Shown: positions 1-8,647, numbered from the stretch's first letter. The stretch is DNA of 64,000 bases from an uncultured Oscillospiraceae bacterium (GCA_910587645.1 CAJUNA010000006.1:83925-147924); one strand, 5' to 3'. Notes: a model not told the origin generated them from the letters alone. Numbers and translations: made by a program.

Positions 1-2
1 CG

Positions 3-1778
3 TTGTTTTTGGCGCTGCGGCTCTACCGGCGTTACGGCGCGGGCGCGCTGGACGCGGTGCGGGAGAATCCCTACCTGCTGGTGGACGAGATGTATGGGGT
101 GGATTTCGCCGTTATGGACGAGATTGCCCTGTCTATGGGGATGGCCGGGGACAGCCGGCGGCGGGTGGAAGCGGCGGTGCTGTTTGAGCTGTCCTACAAT
201 TTGAATAACGGGCATGTGTTTCTGCCGGAGGACAAGCTGGCCGCCGCTTCGGCGCAGTTGATTGACTGCCCCCTGGACATGGTGGAGGCCGCTTTGGACG
301 ATTTGGTGGGCCGGGGGGCTGTCCGGCGGGAGAAGGTGGCGCGGGTGGAAGCGTGCTATCTCCGGCGGCTCTATGACGCGGAGACAGCGGTGGTGGAGAA
401 GCTGGAGCGGATGCTCCGGGTGCAGGCTGACCGCTTGGATTATGTGGCGAACCGGGTGGATTCCATTATCGAGCAGATTGAGAAAGAACAGGATTTGACT
501 TACGCGCCTGCCCAGCGCAGGGCGGTGGAGCTGGCGGCGAAGCAGGGGGTGGTCCTCCTGACCGGCGGGCCCGGCACCGGCAAGACTACCTCCGTGCGCG
601 GTATTGTGGCGATGCTGGACCGGATGGGCTGTACGACCCTGCTGGCCGCGCCCACGGGGCGCGCCGCGAAGCGGCTGGGTGAGCTTTGCGGAAGGGAGGC
701 GCAGACGATCCACCGGTGCCTGGGCATGGTTTGGAAGGAGGATGCCGGGGAGGTCTCTTTTCAGAAAAATGAGAAGGAGCCCCTTCAGGCGGAGGCCGTG
801 ATCGTGGATGAGATGAGTATGGTGGATCTGCCCTTGATGGCCGCGCTGCTGGCGGCGGTCAAGGATGACTGCCGGCTGATTATGGTGGGGGATCCGGATC
901 AGCTTCCCTCGGTGGGGCCGGGAAATGTTTTCGGCGACCTCATCCGCAGCGGCAGGGTGGAGACGGTTTCCCTGACGGAGATTTTCCGGCAGGCACAGGC
1001 TTCCGCAATCATTCGCGCGGCCCATGCGGTGAATGAGGGGCGGCTTCCGGAACTGCGCAACAGCGTGGACAGTGATTTCTTTTTTATGCGCCGCTGGGAT
1101 CCCGGGGCAGCGGTGGATTTGGTTGTGGAGCTGTGCCGGGAGCGGCTGCCGAAGAATATGGGCGTGGAACCGGGGCAGATTCAGGTACTTTGCCCTACCA
1201 GGAAAGGCGAATGGGGGACGGCGGCTTTGAACCGGGCCTTGCAGAAGGCCTTGAACCCGCCTGCGCCGGAGAAGCGGCAGAAGCACTGGGGGGACGCTGT
1301 CTTCCGGGTTGGGGACAGGGTGATGCAGATACGGAATAATTACGATGTGTTGTGGATCCGGGCTGACGGCGCGACTGGGGCAGGTATTTTTAATGGGGAC
1401 GTGGGCGTTGTGGAGGACATGGATCCGTCCGGCGAGCTGCTCTCGATCCGGTTTGATGACCGTACCGCTACGTATACGGCGGATATGCTGGGGGAGCTGG
1501 AGCTTGCTTATGCGGTTACGGTGCATAAGAGCCAGGGCAGCGAGTATCAGGCGGTGATTTTGGTCGCCCTCCCGGCAGCCCCCGCGCTGATGGTGCGGGG
1601 GGTGCTCTATACCGGGATTACCCGGGCGCGGAAGCTGCTGGTGGTTGTCGGGGATGACGCGGCCCTGGAGCGTATGGCGGCAAATGATAGGCAGCAGCGA
1701 AGGTACAGCGGGCTGAGATGGCGGCTGCGGCAGGGCGGGGAGCCACCGGACGCTCAAAAAGAAAGGACAACCCCATGA
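3..1778 (+). CDS. recD2: RecD2-type ATP-dependent DNA helicase, 5' end cut by window
   Basis: SF1B 5'-3' DNA helicase of the RecD2 class (RecD-like, without RecBC), a cytoplasmic DNA repair and recombination enzyme. The reading frame is open to the window edge, so the true start lies upstream and the 591 visible codons lack part of the N-terminal region. Visible motifs: Walker A GGPGTGKTT near residue 187, Walker B VIVDEMSMVD, motif III GDPDQLPSVGPG, the UvrD-like C-terminal motif VTVHKSQGSEYQ, and motif VI YTGITRARKLL. The helix-hairpin-helix-like N-terminal part is partly present. The stop overlaps the next start as ATGA, so the methyltransferase gene is probably translationally coupled. 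Family assignment is firm; RecD2 rather than another RecD-like helicase is inferred from the absence of recB and recC. Confidence 0.92.
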   Translation: MFLALRLYRRYGAGALDAVRENPYLLVDEMYGVDFAVMDEIALSMGMAGDSRRRVEAAVLFELSYNLNNGHVFLPEDKLAAASAQLIDCPLDMVEAALDDLVGRGAVRREKVARVEACYLRRLYDAETAVVEKLERMLRVQADRLDYVANRVDSIIEQIEKEQDLTYAPAQRRAVELAAKQGVVLLTGGPGTGKTTSVRGIVAMLDRMGCTTLLAAPTGRAAKRLGELCGREAQTIHRCLGMVWKEDAGEVSFQKNEKEPLQAEAVIVDEMSMVDLPLMAALLAAVKDDCRLIMVGDPDQLPSVGPGNVFGDLIRSGRVETVSLTEIFRQAQASAIIRAAHAVNEGRLPELRNSVDSDFFFMRRWDPGAAVDLVVELCRERLPKNMGVEPGQIQVLCPTRKGEWGTAALNRALQKALNPPAPEKRQKHWGDAVFRVGDRVMQIRNNYDVLWIRADGATGAGIFNGDVGVVEDMDPSGELLSIRFDDRTATYTADMLGELELAYAVTVHKSQGSEYQAVILVALPAAPALMVRGVLYTGITRARKLLVVVGDDAALERMAANDRQQRRYSGLRWRLRQGGEPPDAQKERTTP

Positions 1779-2647
1779 CAAAAGAAACTTTCCTCTCATG
1801 GACCGCCCAGGAGGTGGTTCTCCTTGATGGCGCTACTGGCAGTAACCTGAGGGCGGCGGGAATGCCGCCGGGCGTTTCCCCGGAACTTTGGGTGCTGGAG
1901 CATCCGGAAATCCTCCTGGAATTGCAGAGAGGTTTTGTGGAAGCCGGGAGCCAGGTCCTTTGCGCCCCGACATTTTCCGCAAACCGAATGAGCTTGCGGC
2001 ATTTCGGCTTGGAGGAAAAGGTGGGGGAATTAAATCAAAAGCTGGTAGAATTGTCCAGGCAGGCGGCGGGAGGGAAGGCCCTTGTCGCCGGGGACCTGTC
2101 TACAATGGGGCAGCCTTTAGAGCCGGTGGGCAGCCTCTCCTATGGGGCGGCCTATGACATTTACCGGGAGCAGATGGAAGCCCTTGCCGCCGGGGGAGTG
2201 GATCTCCTGGCGGTGGAAACGCTGATGGGGATTGACGAAGCCGCCGCCGCGCTGGACGCGGCGGCGGGGCTTGGGCTGGCAGTCCTCTGCTCCTTTTCTG
2301 TGGAAGCGGATGGGGGTGTCCTCTTTGGGGGGAATATCTGGGAAGCCGCTGCCGCCGCCCAGGAGCTGGACGCCGCCGCCGTAGGGGTCAACTGCTCTGT
2401 GGGGCCGGACCAATTGGAAGCCGCTGTCCGGTCGGTACGGGGAGCAGTATCCATCCCTGTCATTGCCAAGCCGAACGCCGGGCTGCCGGTAATGGATGAA
2501 ATGGGACAGGCCCATTACAGTATGGGGCCGGTGGAGTTTGCCCGCCATATGGGCGCGCTGCTCGGCGCCGGCGCCGGCGTGGTAGGCGGCTGCTGCGGTA
2601 CAACGCCGGAATATATCCGGAAATTGGCGGCGGCGCTAGGGCGCTGA
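1775..2647 (+). CDS. Homocysteine S-methyltransferase family protein
   Basis: A 290-residue stand-alone homocysteine-binding TIM barrel, related to the N-terminal module of MetH, BHMT and MmuM. It would transfer a methyl group to homocysteine to form methionine in the cytosol. Early motif LLDGATGSNL; the zinc/thiol ligands are the Cys in VGVNCSVGP and the Cys pair in GGCCGTTP near the C-terminus, all present. The ATG at 1775 overlaps the recD2 stop as ATGA and is preceded by GAAAGGA; longer in-frame starts would only extend into recD2. No cobalamin or folate domain follows, so the methyl donor (S-methylmethionine, betaine, or a partner protein) cannot be read from sequence. Confidence 0.88.
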   Translation: MTKETFLSWTAQEVVLLDGATGSNLRAAGMPPGVSPELWVLEHPEILLELQRGFVEAGSQVLCAPTFSANRMSLRHFGLEEKVGELNQKLVELSRQAAGGKALVAGDLSTMGQPLEPVGSLSYGAAYDIYREQMEALAAGGVDLLAVETLMGIDEAAAALDAAAGLGLAVLCSFSVEADGGVLFGGNIWEAAAAAQELDAAAVGVNCSVGPDQLEAAVRSVRGAVSIPVIAKPNAGLPVMDEMGQAHYSMGPVEFARHMGALLGAGAGVVGGCCGTTPEYIRKLAAALGR

Positions 2648-2672
2648 CGCGCAGAAAAATGAAATGGCACAG

Positions 2673-2701
2673 TTGACAGACCGAAAGAAATCACGTATGA
2701 T
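2673..2701 (+). promoter_or_regulatory. Sigma-A promoter upstream of the CoA-disulfide reductase gene
   Basis: TTGACA at 2673-2678, 17-bp spacer, TATGAT at 2696-2701. It lies just after the methyltransferase gene and about 120 bp before the next start codon, with a terminator-like hairpin in between. Confidence 0.65.
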
Positions 2702-2730
2702 ATAGCTATAATCTCCGGGCGGTAATTGTG

Positions 2731-2773
2731 GCGGGCGGAGCGGTTCGGAGGGGACGGCTCTGCCGCTTTTTTT
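2731..2773 (+). terminator. Intrinsic terminator or attenuator in the leader of the CoA-disulfide reductase gene
   Basis: A stem of about 10 bp (2731-2741 with one bulged G, pairing with 2757-2766) and a 15-nt loop, followed directly by seven T (2767-2773). It may end the recD2 operon. Because a good promoter lies upstream at 2673-2701, it may instead attenuate the downstream gene. Confidence 0.65.
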
Positions 2774-2819
2774 GCCCCTGAATTTATCCGAAATTGACGG
2801 AAAAAGGAGCTATGATGCA

Positions 2820-4451
2820 ATGAAAGTACTGGTGTTGGGCGGCGTTGCCGCCGGTACGAAGGCTGCTGCCAAGCTGATGCGGGAGAACCGCTCCTGCGAG
2901 GTCACGGTGCTGACCAAGGGAAAAGATATCTCCTACGCCGGGTGTGGACTGCCATACTATGTGGGCGGCGTGATTGCGGAGAAAAGTGCGTTGATTGTCA
3001 ATACGCCGGAAAAATTTGCTAAACTTACCGGGGCGCAGGTTAAAACTGAGACGGAAGCAGTGGCGGTCTATCCCGGCCGCCATGTGGTGGAAGCGAAGGA
3101 CTTGAAAACCGGGGAGATTAGTGAGTATACATATGATAAGCTGGTGATCGCCACCGGCGCATCGCCCTTTGTCCCGCCAATCCAGGGGCTGGATTTGAAG
3201 AATGTGTTCGTTATGCGCACACCGGATGACGCCATCAGCCTGCGGGCGGCGGTGGAAGCCGGGGAGATTAAACGGGCCGTGGTGGCCGGGGGCGGCTTTA
3301 TTGGGCTGGAAGTGGCGGAGAACCTTGCGGCCCAAGGGGTTAGGACTACGGTAATTGATTTTGCGCCCCATGTGCTGCCGAATTTCCTGGATCCGGAGCT
3401 CAGCGAGTTTGTGGAAAACAAAATGGAGGAGGAGGGCATTATGCCCTTGACCGGCGTGTCCCTGGAGGGCGTGGAAGGCAATGGCAAGGTGGAGAAGGTC
3501 CTCACCAGCAGACGGGGGCTGAAGGCTGACGCCCTAGTGCTGGCTATTGGCATCCGGCCTAATACGGCGTTTTTGGAAGGCTCCGGCATTGAGATGGTCA
3601 AGGGGACGGTTTTGACGGATCCATATTTGCGCACCAATGTGGAGGATATTTATGCCGCTGGGGACTGCGCTATGGTGACGAACCGGCAGACTGGGAAGCC
3701 TGCCTGGTCTCCTATGGGGTCTACCGCTAATATTGCGGGGCGGATCCTGGCCCGGAATGCGGCGGGCGGGGCGTTTGCCTATCCTGGCGTATTGGGTACA
3801 GGGGTGGCGAAACTGCCCGGAGGGCTGAACGCAGGCCGGACGGGGCTGACGGAGACGGCGGCCCGGGCGGAAGAATATGATGTGGAGACAGTCCTGACTG
3901 TGGTGGACGATAAGGCCCATTATTATCCCGGCGCGGGGGTTTTCATTGTGAAGCTGACGGCGGACAGGGCTTCCCGGAAGCTGCTGGGGGTGCAGGTGCT
4001 TGGCTCCGGCGCGGTGGACAAGGTGACGGATATCGGTGTGACGGCGGTTTCCCTTGGGGCTACGGTGGATCAGCTGGCGGCGATGGATTTCGCGTATGCG
4101 CCGCCATTCTCTACGGCGATCCATCCTTTTGCCCACAGCATTAATATTTTGATGAACAAGCTGGACGGCGGACTCGATTCTATGACGCCCGCGGAGTTTG
4201 CCGCCGGAGCGGCGGAGGGCTACGAGGTGATCGATTGTTCCCAGATGCCCGCGATTCCTGGGAAGAAGTTTTTGGATTTTGCGTCCATTGACGGCGTGGT
4301 TCCTGGTTTGGAGAAGGATGGGAAGCTTTTGCTCGTCTGCACCAAGGGGCGGAGGGCCTATTTGACCCAAAATAGGTTGAAATTTTATGGATATACGGAG
4401 ACGAAAGTCCTTGAGGGAGGGACTACGTTTACTGCGTTTGAGGAAGAGTGA
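2820..4451 (+). CDS. CoA-disulfide reductase/NADH oxidase-like flavoprotein with C-terminal rhodanese-like domain
   Basis: A 543-residue FAD- and NAD(P)H-dependent pyridine nucleotide-disulfide oxidoreductase. Residues 1-450 match the CoA-disulfide reductase/NADH oxidase family: N-terminal FAD motif VLGGVAAGTKAA, single redox Cys (C42) in YAGCGLPYYVGG, second nucleotide site VVAGGGFIGLEVAE, and FAD-binding DIYAAGDCA. The last ~80 residues form a rhodanese-like domain with active-site-type loop VCTKGRRAYL (C507). Such CoADR-rhodanese fusions reduce CoA disulfides, persulfides or polysulfides, which fits the sulfite-reductase-like gene downstream. ATG 2820 is chosen for AAAAAGGAG at 2801-2809. 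The substrate (CoA disulfide, per/polysulfide or oxygen) is undetermined. Confidence 0.88.
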   Translation: MKVLVLGGVAAGTKAAAKLMRENRSCEVTVLTKGKDISYAGCGLPYYVGGVIAEKSALIVNTPEKFAKLTGAQVKTETEAVAVYPGRHVVEAKDLKTGEISEYTYDKLVIATGASPFVPPIQGLDLKNVFVMRTPDDAISLRAAVEAGEIKRAVVAGGGFIGLEVAENLAAQGVRTTVIDFAPHVLPNFLDPELSEFVENKMEEEGIMPLTGVSLEGVEGNGKVEKVLTSRRGLKADALVLAIGIRPNTAFLEGSGIEMVKGTVLTDPYLRTNVEDIYAAGDCAMVTNRQTGKPAWSPMGSTANIAGRILARNAAGGAFAYPGVLGTGVAKLPGGLNAGRTGLTETAARAEEYDVETVLTVVDDKAHYYPGAGVFIVKLTADRASRKLLGVQVLGSGAVDKVTDIGVTAVSLGATVDQLAAMDFAYAPPFSTAIHPFAHSINILMNKLDGGLDSMTPAEFAAGAAEGYEVIDCSQMPAIPGKKFLDFASIDGVVPGLEKDGKLLLVCTKGRRAYLTQNRLKFYGYTETKVLEGGTTFTAFEEE

Positions 4452-4455
4452 TTGC

Positions 4456-4588
4456 CGCGCCCTTCGGGCGCGAAAGATGAATTTTTCTTTGACTGACCCC
4501 GGGGTCTGCCCGGCTCCGAACCCCTAGATTCTGCACGGCCACATCGAGTGGCCGCGCAGAATTAAATCATTTAAACCTGCGGTTTAAA
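4456..4588. repeat. Cluster of three hairpins after the CoA-disulfide reductase gene
   Basis: Three inverted repeats in a row: a 7-bp GC stem at 4456-4472 with a TTC loop, then A/T-rich sequence (a plausible terminator); a 15-bp stem with one mismatch at 4528-4562; and an 8-bp stem at 4570-4588 (TTTAAACC/GGTTTAAA). No coding sequence is supported here. Confidence 0.6.
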
Positions 4589-4635
4589 AATCCCTTATTT
4601 ATTACGGGGGTGTTTATTTTACGCTACGACCTTTA

Positions 4636-4883
4636 GTTTTGTTATTCTATCTCCGGTGCCGTGAGCCGATGCCAGTGCTTGCTTCTGCGCACGGTTCTAT
4701 CGAAAGTGTTGGTTGCCGCGTGAGACGCGGCACGGGGGATTGTTCCTCCCTGCGCAGCGCCGGGAGTACCCAAAGCAAAAAAGGTAGGCACTGCCAACAC
4801 GCCCGTGGGTAGACGCAACATCCGGCGCACAAAGTCCACGCAGTCCTGACAGAACACCGGCAGTGTAGCGTTAGGCAAAACAA
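4636..4883 (-). repeat. Unexplained intergenic element, open in two overlapping minus-strand frames
   Basis: About 250 bp in which two minus-strand frames (4642-4878 and 4647-4883) are both open for 78 codons. One would read a peptide ending near HWHRLTAPEIE. Neither has a convincing ribosome binding site or a recognisable domain, and two fully overlapping open frames argue for a structured or repeated non-coding element rather than a gene. It sits in a hairpin-rich gap between two sulfur-related genes. I have an impression, not checked, that similar short hypothetical proteins are annotated repeatedly in related Clostridia, which would fit a dispersed repeat. Confidence 0.4.
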
Positions 4884-4905
4884 AACAAAGATTTCAGGAG
4901 GGATT

Positions 4906-4969
4906 CTTAAGGGGGGGCCGGCCCCCCCTTAAGGGTACTTTTGGTTCTTTTCCTACAAGGGAAAAGAAC
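4906..4969. repeat. 28-bp perfect palindrome followed by a 10-bp-stem hairpin
   Basis: Positions 4906-4933 are a perfect self-complementary palindrome (CTTAA, seven G, CCGG, seven C, TTAAG). It is followed by GTTCTTTTCC at 4944-4953 and GGAAAAGAAC at 4960-4969, a 10-bp stem with a 6-nt loop. Together with GTAC-TTTTGG just before it, this second hairpin resembles, in opposite orientation, the one at 9720-9755, so it is probably part of a dispersed repeat family. Confidence 0.65.
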
Positions 4970-5029
4970 ATCCCCCCCGGAGGGGGAGAGGTAAAAATAA
5001 GAAGAACTATCAAAAAGGAGAAAAATTCT

Positions 5030-5983
5030 ATGGCAACATTGACAATCAATCCAACCGATGAAAAAAGAGTAAAGGCAATGGGCTTTCTCTCTAATAAAGG
5101 GACAGATAACTTTTCGGGGAGAATTATTACCGTAAATGGGAAAATTACGGCTGCCCAGCAACGCTGCATTGCTGAAGCGGCGGAAAAATTTGGCAACGGC
5201 ATTGTTACTTTTACTACCCGGCTGACGATTGAAGTACAGGGAATCCCTTACGATAAAATAGAGGATTTCCAGGCGTATATCGCGAAAGAAGGCCTTGTTA
5301 CTGGGGGGACTGGCTCTATGGTGCGCCCCGTGGTGGCCTGCAAGGGCACTACCTGCCAATATGGGCTGCTGGATTCCTTCGCCATCAGCGAGGAAATCCA
5401 CCACCGCTTTTATGAGGGATATCGGGGGGTGAAGCTGCCCCACAAGTTCAAAATCGCTGTGGGAGGATGCCCTAATAACTGCGTGAAGCCGGATCTCAAC
5501 GATCTGGGCATCATCGGCCAGCGGATCCCCGGGCTGGACCAGGAAGAATGCAACGGCTGCAAGAAATGCGGCGTGGTGCAGACCTGCCCCATGGGCGCGG
5601 CCAAGCTGGTGGACGGCGTACTGGAAATCGACAAAAATATTTGCAATAACTGCGGCCGCTGCATCGGAACCTGCCACTTCGATGCCTTGGACGAGGGGAC
5701 ATATGGCTATAAAATCTATATCGGCGGCCGCTGGGGCAAAAAAGTGGCCCAGGGACAAGCCCTTAGCAAGATCTTTACCGACAAGGACGAAGCCCTGGCT
5801 GTCATCGAAAAGGCCATTTTGCTGTTCCGTGAGCAAGGAAAGACCGGAGAGCGGTTTGCGAAGACCATTGAGCGGCTTGGTTTTGAGAATGTGGAGAGCC
5901 AGCTTCTCGGCAACGGCCTGCTGGAACGGAAGCAGGAAATCCTGGATGCCGAGCTGCATGTCACCGGCGGCGCGACCTGCTGA
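5030..5983 (+). CDS. Sulfite reductase-like siroheme/4Fe-4S protein with ferredoxin domain (AsrC/DsrAB-type)
   Basis: A 317-residue cytoplasmic redox protein of the nitrite/sulfite reductase superfamily. The N-terminal ferredoxin-like half-domain (residues 10-95) is followed by the siroheme/4Fe-4S ligand set C104, C109, C147 and C151 (CKGTTC and CPNNC). Two 4Fe-4S clusters follow: C174, C177, C180, C186 (unusual spacing CX2CX2CX5C) and C205, C208, C211, C215 (canonical CX2CX2CX3C). This layout matches the AsrC subunit of anaerobic sulfite reductase and related single-subunit reductases. No asrA or asrB lies beside it, so electron donor and substrate (sulfite or nitrite) are open. The start is set by AAAAAGGAGAA upstream. 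It may act with the preceding CoADR-rhodanese protein in sulfur reduction. Confidence 0.85.
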   Translation: MATLTINPTDEKRVKAMGFLSNKGTDNFSGRIITVNGKITAAQQRCIAEAAEKFGNGIVTFTTRLTIEVQGIPYDKIEDFQAYIAKEGLVTGGTGSMVRPVVACKGTTCQYGLLDSFAISEEIHHRFYEGYRGVKLPHKFKIAVGGCPNNCVKPDLNDLGIIGQRIPGLDQEECNGCKKCGVVQTCPMGAAKLVDGVLEIDKNICNNCGRCIGTCHFDALDEGTYGYKIYIGGRWGKKVAQGQALSKIFTDKDEALAVIEKAILLFREQGKTGERFAKTIERLGFENVESQLLGNGLLERKQEILDAELHVTGGATC

Positions 5984-6029
5984 TATGATCCCGCGTCCGG
6001 ACGGCCTGCCCGGACGCGGATTTCTTTGG

Positions 6030-6058
6030 TTGACATTCCTTGGTCAGACCGTTACAAT
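6030..6058 (+). promoter_or_regulatory. Sigma-A promoter of trmFO
   Basis: TTGACA (6030-6035), 17-bp spacer and TACAAT (6053-6058), 50 bp before the trmFO start. Near-consensus match. Confidence 0.75.
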
Positions 6059-6108
6059 GGAGTACAGCAAAACGGCGCGGCCTGGCCGGCCGGATCGAGA
6101 GGAACAAT

Positions 6109-7431
6109 ATGGAAGTTACGGTAATCGGCGCTGGACTGGCGGGCTGTGAAGCGGCCTGGCAGCTGGCGAACCGGGGGATACATGTTACCCTGCGGGAAAT
6201 GAAGCCCCATAAAATGTCTCCCGCCCATACCTGTGCGGATTTCGCGGAGTTGGTCTGCTCGAATTCCCTGCGGGGCGCGGGGTTGGAAAACGCGGTGGGC
6301 CTGCTGAAAGAGGAAATGCGGCGGCTGGGAAGCCTGATCCTGGAAGCGGCGGACGCCACCCGGGTGGAAGCCGGAGGGGCGCTGGCGGTAGACCGCCGGG
6401 GGTTCTCCGCGTATGTGACCAAGGCGGTTCGTACGCACCCTAACATTACAGTGGAGGAGGGCGAGGCGGCGGCGCTGCCGGAGGGCGAAGTACTGGTGGC
6501 TACCGGCCCCCTGACCAGCGATGCGCTGGCGGAGTATCTGCAAACGCTTACCGGCGGGGAGACGGCGGCCCTCCACTTTTTTGACGCCGCCGCGCCGCTG
6601 GTTTCCTTTGACAGCCTGGATATGAGCCGTGCGTGGTTCGCCAGCCGGTACGATAAGGGGACGGCGGATTATATTAACTGCGCGCTGGAAAAGGAGGAGT
6701 ACCAGGCCTTTTGGCGGGAGCTGTGCGGGGCGGAGGAAGCGGAGGTACATGGCTTTGAGGACAAAAATGTCTTTGAGGGCTGTATGCCTGTGGAGGTCAT
6801 GGCCCGCCGGGGGGAGGACACCCTGCGCTATGGGCCGCTGAAGCCTAAGGGGTTGAAGGATCCGGTTACGGGGCGGGAGCCTTATGCCGTGGTGCAGCTC
6901 CGGAAGGATAACGCGGAGGGGTCTATTTATAATCTGGTGGGTTTTCAGACCCATTTGAAATTCGGGGAGCAGAAGCGGGTTTTCTCTATGATTCCCGCGC
7001 TGCGGGACGCGGAATATGTGCGCTATGGCGTGATGCACCGCAATACCTATTTGGATTCGCCCAGGCTCTTGGACCGCTATTACCGCTTGAGAAATGAGCG
7101 GAGGATTACTTTCGCGGGACAAATGACGGGCGTGGAAGGATATGTGGAATCCGCCGCGTCCGGTTTCCTGGCCGGGGTGGAGCTGGCGCGACGGCTGGAA
7201 GGCCTGCCGCCTGCCGGTTTCCCAAAGGAGACGGCGCTGGGGGCTTTGAGCCTGTATGTGTCGGATGAATCGGTAAAGGAATTCCAGCCCATGAATATCA
7301 ATTTTGGTATTATTACCCCCCTGGGCTACAAGGTGCGGGGCAAGCGCAACAAGAACCAGGAGATATCCAACCGTTCCTTGGCTATTATCGAAGGGATGAA
7401 GGCGGAAATCCTTCGCGACCTGGCTCCGTGA
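6109..7431 (+). CDS. trmFO: Methylenetetrahydrofolate--tRNA-(uracil-5-)-methyltransferase TrmFO
   Basis: A 440-residue flavoprotein that makes m5U54 in the T-loop of tRNA using methylene-tetrahydrofolate and FADH2, the Gram-positive counterpart of TrmA. The N-terminal dinucleotide motif VIGAGLAGCEAAWQLA is followed by the family signature around MSPAHTCADFAELVCSNSLRG. The C-terminal half has GQMTGVEGYVESAASGF and the conserved FGIITPLGY-type segment (NINFGIITPLGYKVRGKRN). Start ATG 6109 is preceded by GAGAGGA; the open frame continues upstream only through the promoter at 6030-6058, which rules out the longer form. Length is typical of the family. Confidence 0.95.
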   Translation: MEVTVIGAGLAGCEAAWQLANRGIHVTLREMKPHKMSPAHTCADFAELVCSNSLRGAGLENAVGLLKEEMRRLGSLILEAADATRVEAGGALAVDRRGFSAYVTKAVRTHPNITVEEGEAAALPEGEVLVATGPLTSDALAEYLQTLTGGETAALHFFDAAAPLVSFDSLDMSRAWFASRYDKGTADYINCALEKEEYQAFWRELCGAEEAEVHGFEDKNVFEGCMPVEVMARRGEDTLRYGPLKPKGLKDPVTGREPYAVVQLRKDNAEGSIYNLVGFQTHLKFGEQKRVFSMIPALRDAEYVRYGVMHRNTYLDSPRLLDRYYRLRNERRITFAGQMTGVEGYVESAASGFLAGVELARRLEGLPPAGFPKETALGALSLYVSDESVKEFQPMNINFGIITPLGYKVRGKRNKNQEISNRSLAIIEGMKAEILRDLAP

Positions 7432-7529
7432 CCACCTGCCGGGCGGCCTGCCAGGCGGCACCAGGGGTGCAAAATTGAAATATAAACAAGGCGCTGCCCT
7501 CCGGGCGGCATAAGAAGAAGGGAGCTTCG

Positions 7530-8540
7530 ATGAAGATTATCGTAGACGCCATGGGCGGAGACAACGCCCCCCAGGAGATCGTAACCGGCGCGGTCAACGC
7601 CGCTAAGGCCCGCAAGGGCTTGGAAATTGTACTGGTGGGGAAAGAGGAGGAGATCCGGAAGGCGCTGGGCGGTTCGCTGCCGGAGCGGGTCGCCATCGTC
7701 AACGCCACAGAGGTCATCAGCATGCACGACGACCCCGCTACCGCGTTTAAAACAAAAAAAGATTCCTCTATGACGGTGGGGCTGACCATGCTGCGGGATG
7801 GGGAGGGCGATGCTTTTGTCTCCGCCGGAAGCACCGGCGCGCTGCTGAGTGCGGGAACCCTGCTGGTCAAACGCATCCGGGGGATCCGGCGGGCCGCTAT
7901 GGCGCCTCTTCTCCCTACGGCGGGCAAGGGCCTGGTGCTGGTGGACTGCGGGGCGAACGCGGAGTGTACCGTAGAATACCTGGTGCAGTTCGCCTATCTG
8001 GGCAGTTTCTATGCCGCCAAGGCGCTGGGGATGGAAAAACCGCGCGTGGGGCTGCTCAACATCGGCACCGAGGATTCCAAGGGCGACCAGCTCCGGCAGG
8101 AGGCCTATCAGGCCTTGCAGGCCGCGAGGGATGGGGGGCACCTGAACTTTATCGGGAATATTGAGGCGAAGGAAGCGATCAAGGGCGGCTGCGATGTGGT
8201 GGTGACCGATGGGTTCTCCGGCAATGTAATGCTGAAAACCATCGAGGGCATCGGTTCCTTTATGGGCAGGGAGTTGAAAGGCATGTTCATGCAGAGCGTG
8301 AAGACCAAGATGGCCGCGCTGCTGGTGAAGGGAGGCCTGGCCGCGTTCAAGGAGCGGCTGGATCCGGACACCATCGGCGGCACGCCCTTCCTGGGGCTGC
8401 AAAAGCCGGTCATTAAGGCCCATGGCTCCAGCAAGGCCCGGGCTATCGAGAACGCCGTCTATCAGGCTGCCGCCGCCGCGGAGGCCGGCCTGGCCGCGGA
8501 GATCGAGGCCAATATCGGCCTAATGCGCACAGGCCGCTGA
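7530..8540 (+). CDS. plsX: Phosphate acyltransferase PlsX
   Basis: Acyl-ACP:phosphate acyltransferase, 336 residues, which makes acyl-phosphate for the PlsY step of phosphatidic acid synthesis at the membrane surface. N-terminal signature MKIIVDAMGGDNAPQEI, then SAGSTGALLSAGTLL, LVDCGANAECT and VVTDGFSGNVMLKT are all family hallmarks. RBS AGAAGAAGGAG precedes the ATG. It forms a lipid gene group with acpP and rnc, the usual Firmicutes order; fapR and the fab genes are not in this window. Confidence 0.96.
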   Translation: MKIIVDAMGGDNAPQEIVTGAVNAAKARKGLEIVLVGKEEEIRKALGGSLPERVAIVNATEVISMHDDPATAFKTKKDSSMTVGLTMLRDGEGDAFVSAGSTGALLSAGTLLVKRIRGIRRAAMAPLLPTAGKGLVLVDCGANAECTVEYLVQFAYLGSFYAAKALGMEKPRVGLLNIGTEDSKGDQLRQEAYQALQAARDGGHLNFIGNIEAKEAIKGGCDVVVTDGFSGNVMLKTIEGIGSFMGRELKGMFMQSVKTKMAALLVKGGLAAFKERLDPDTIGGTPFLGLQKPVIKAHGSSKARAIENAVYQAAAAAEAGLAAEIEANIGLMRTGR

Positions 8541-8579
8541 CCGCCAGTCAGAAAATGCCAAGAAATCCGCCGTCTCCTA

Positions 8580-8608
8580 TTGACAGGCGGAGGGAAATGT
8601 CTTATCAT
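8580..8608 (+). promoter_or_regulatory. Sigma-A promoter of acpP
   Basis: TTGACA (8580-8585), 17-bp spacer, TATCAT (8603-8608), lying between plsX and acpP. It suggests acpP-rnc can be transcribed separately from plsX. Confidence 0.65.
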
Positions 8609-8647
8609 TCCATAGGTACACATCCCTGGCGAAAGGAGGGAAACGAC

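Noticed and set aside
4642..4883. Two 78-residue minus-strand proteins
   Set aside because: The frames overlap fully, lack ribosome sites, and sit in a hairpin cluster. Reported as a repeat element instead.
6052..7461. 469-codon minus-strand open frame
   Set aside because: It lies opposite trmFO, which is well supported, and has no recognisable motif.
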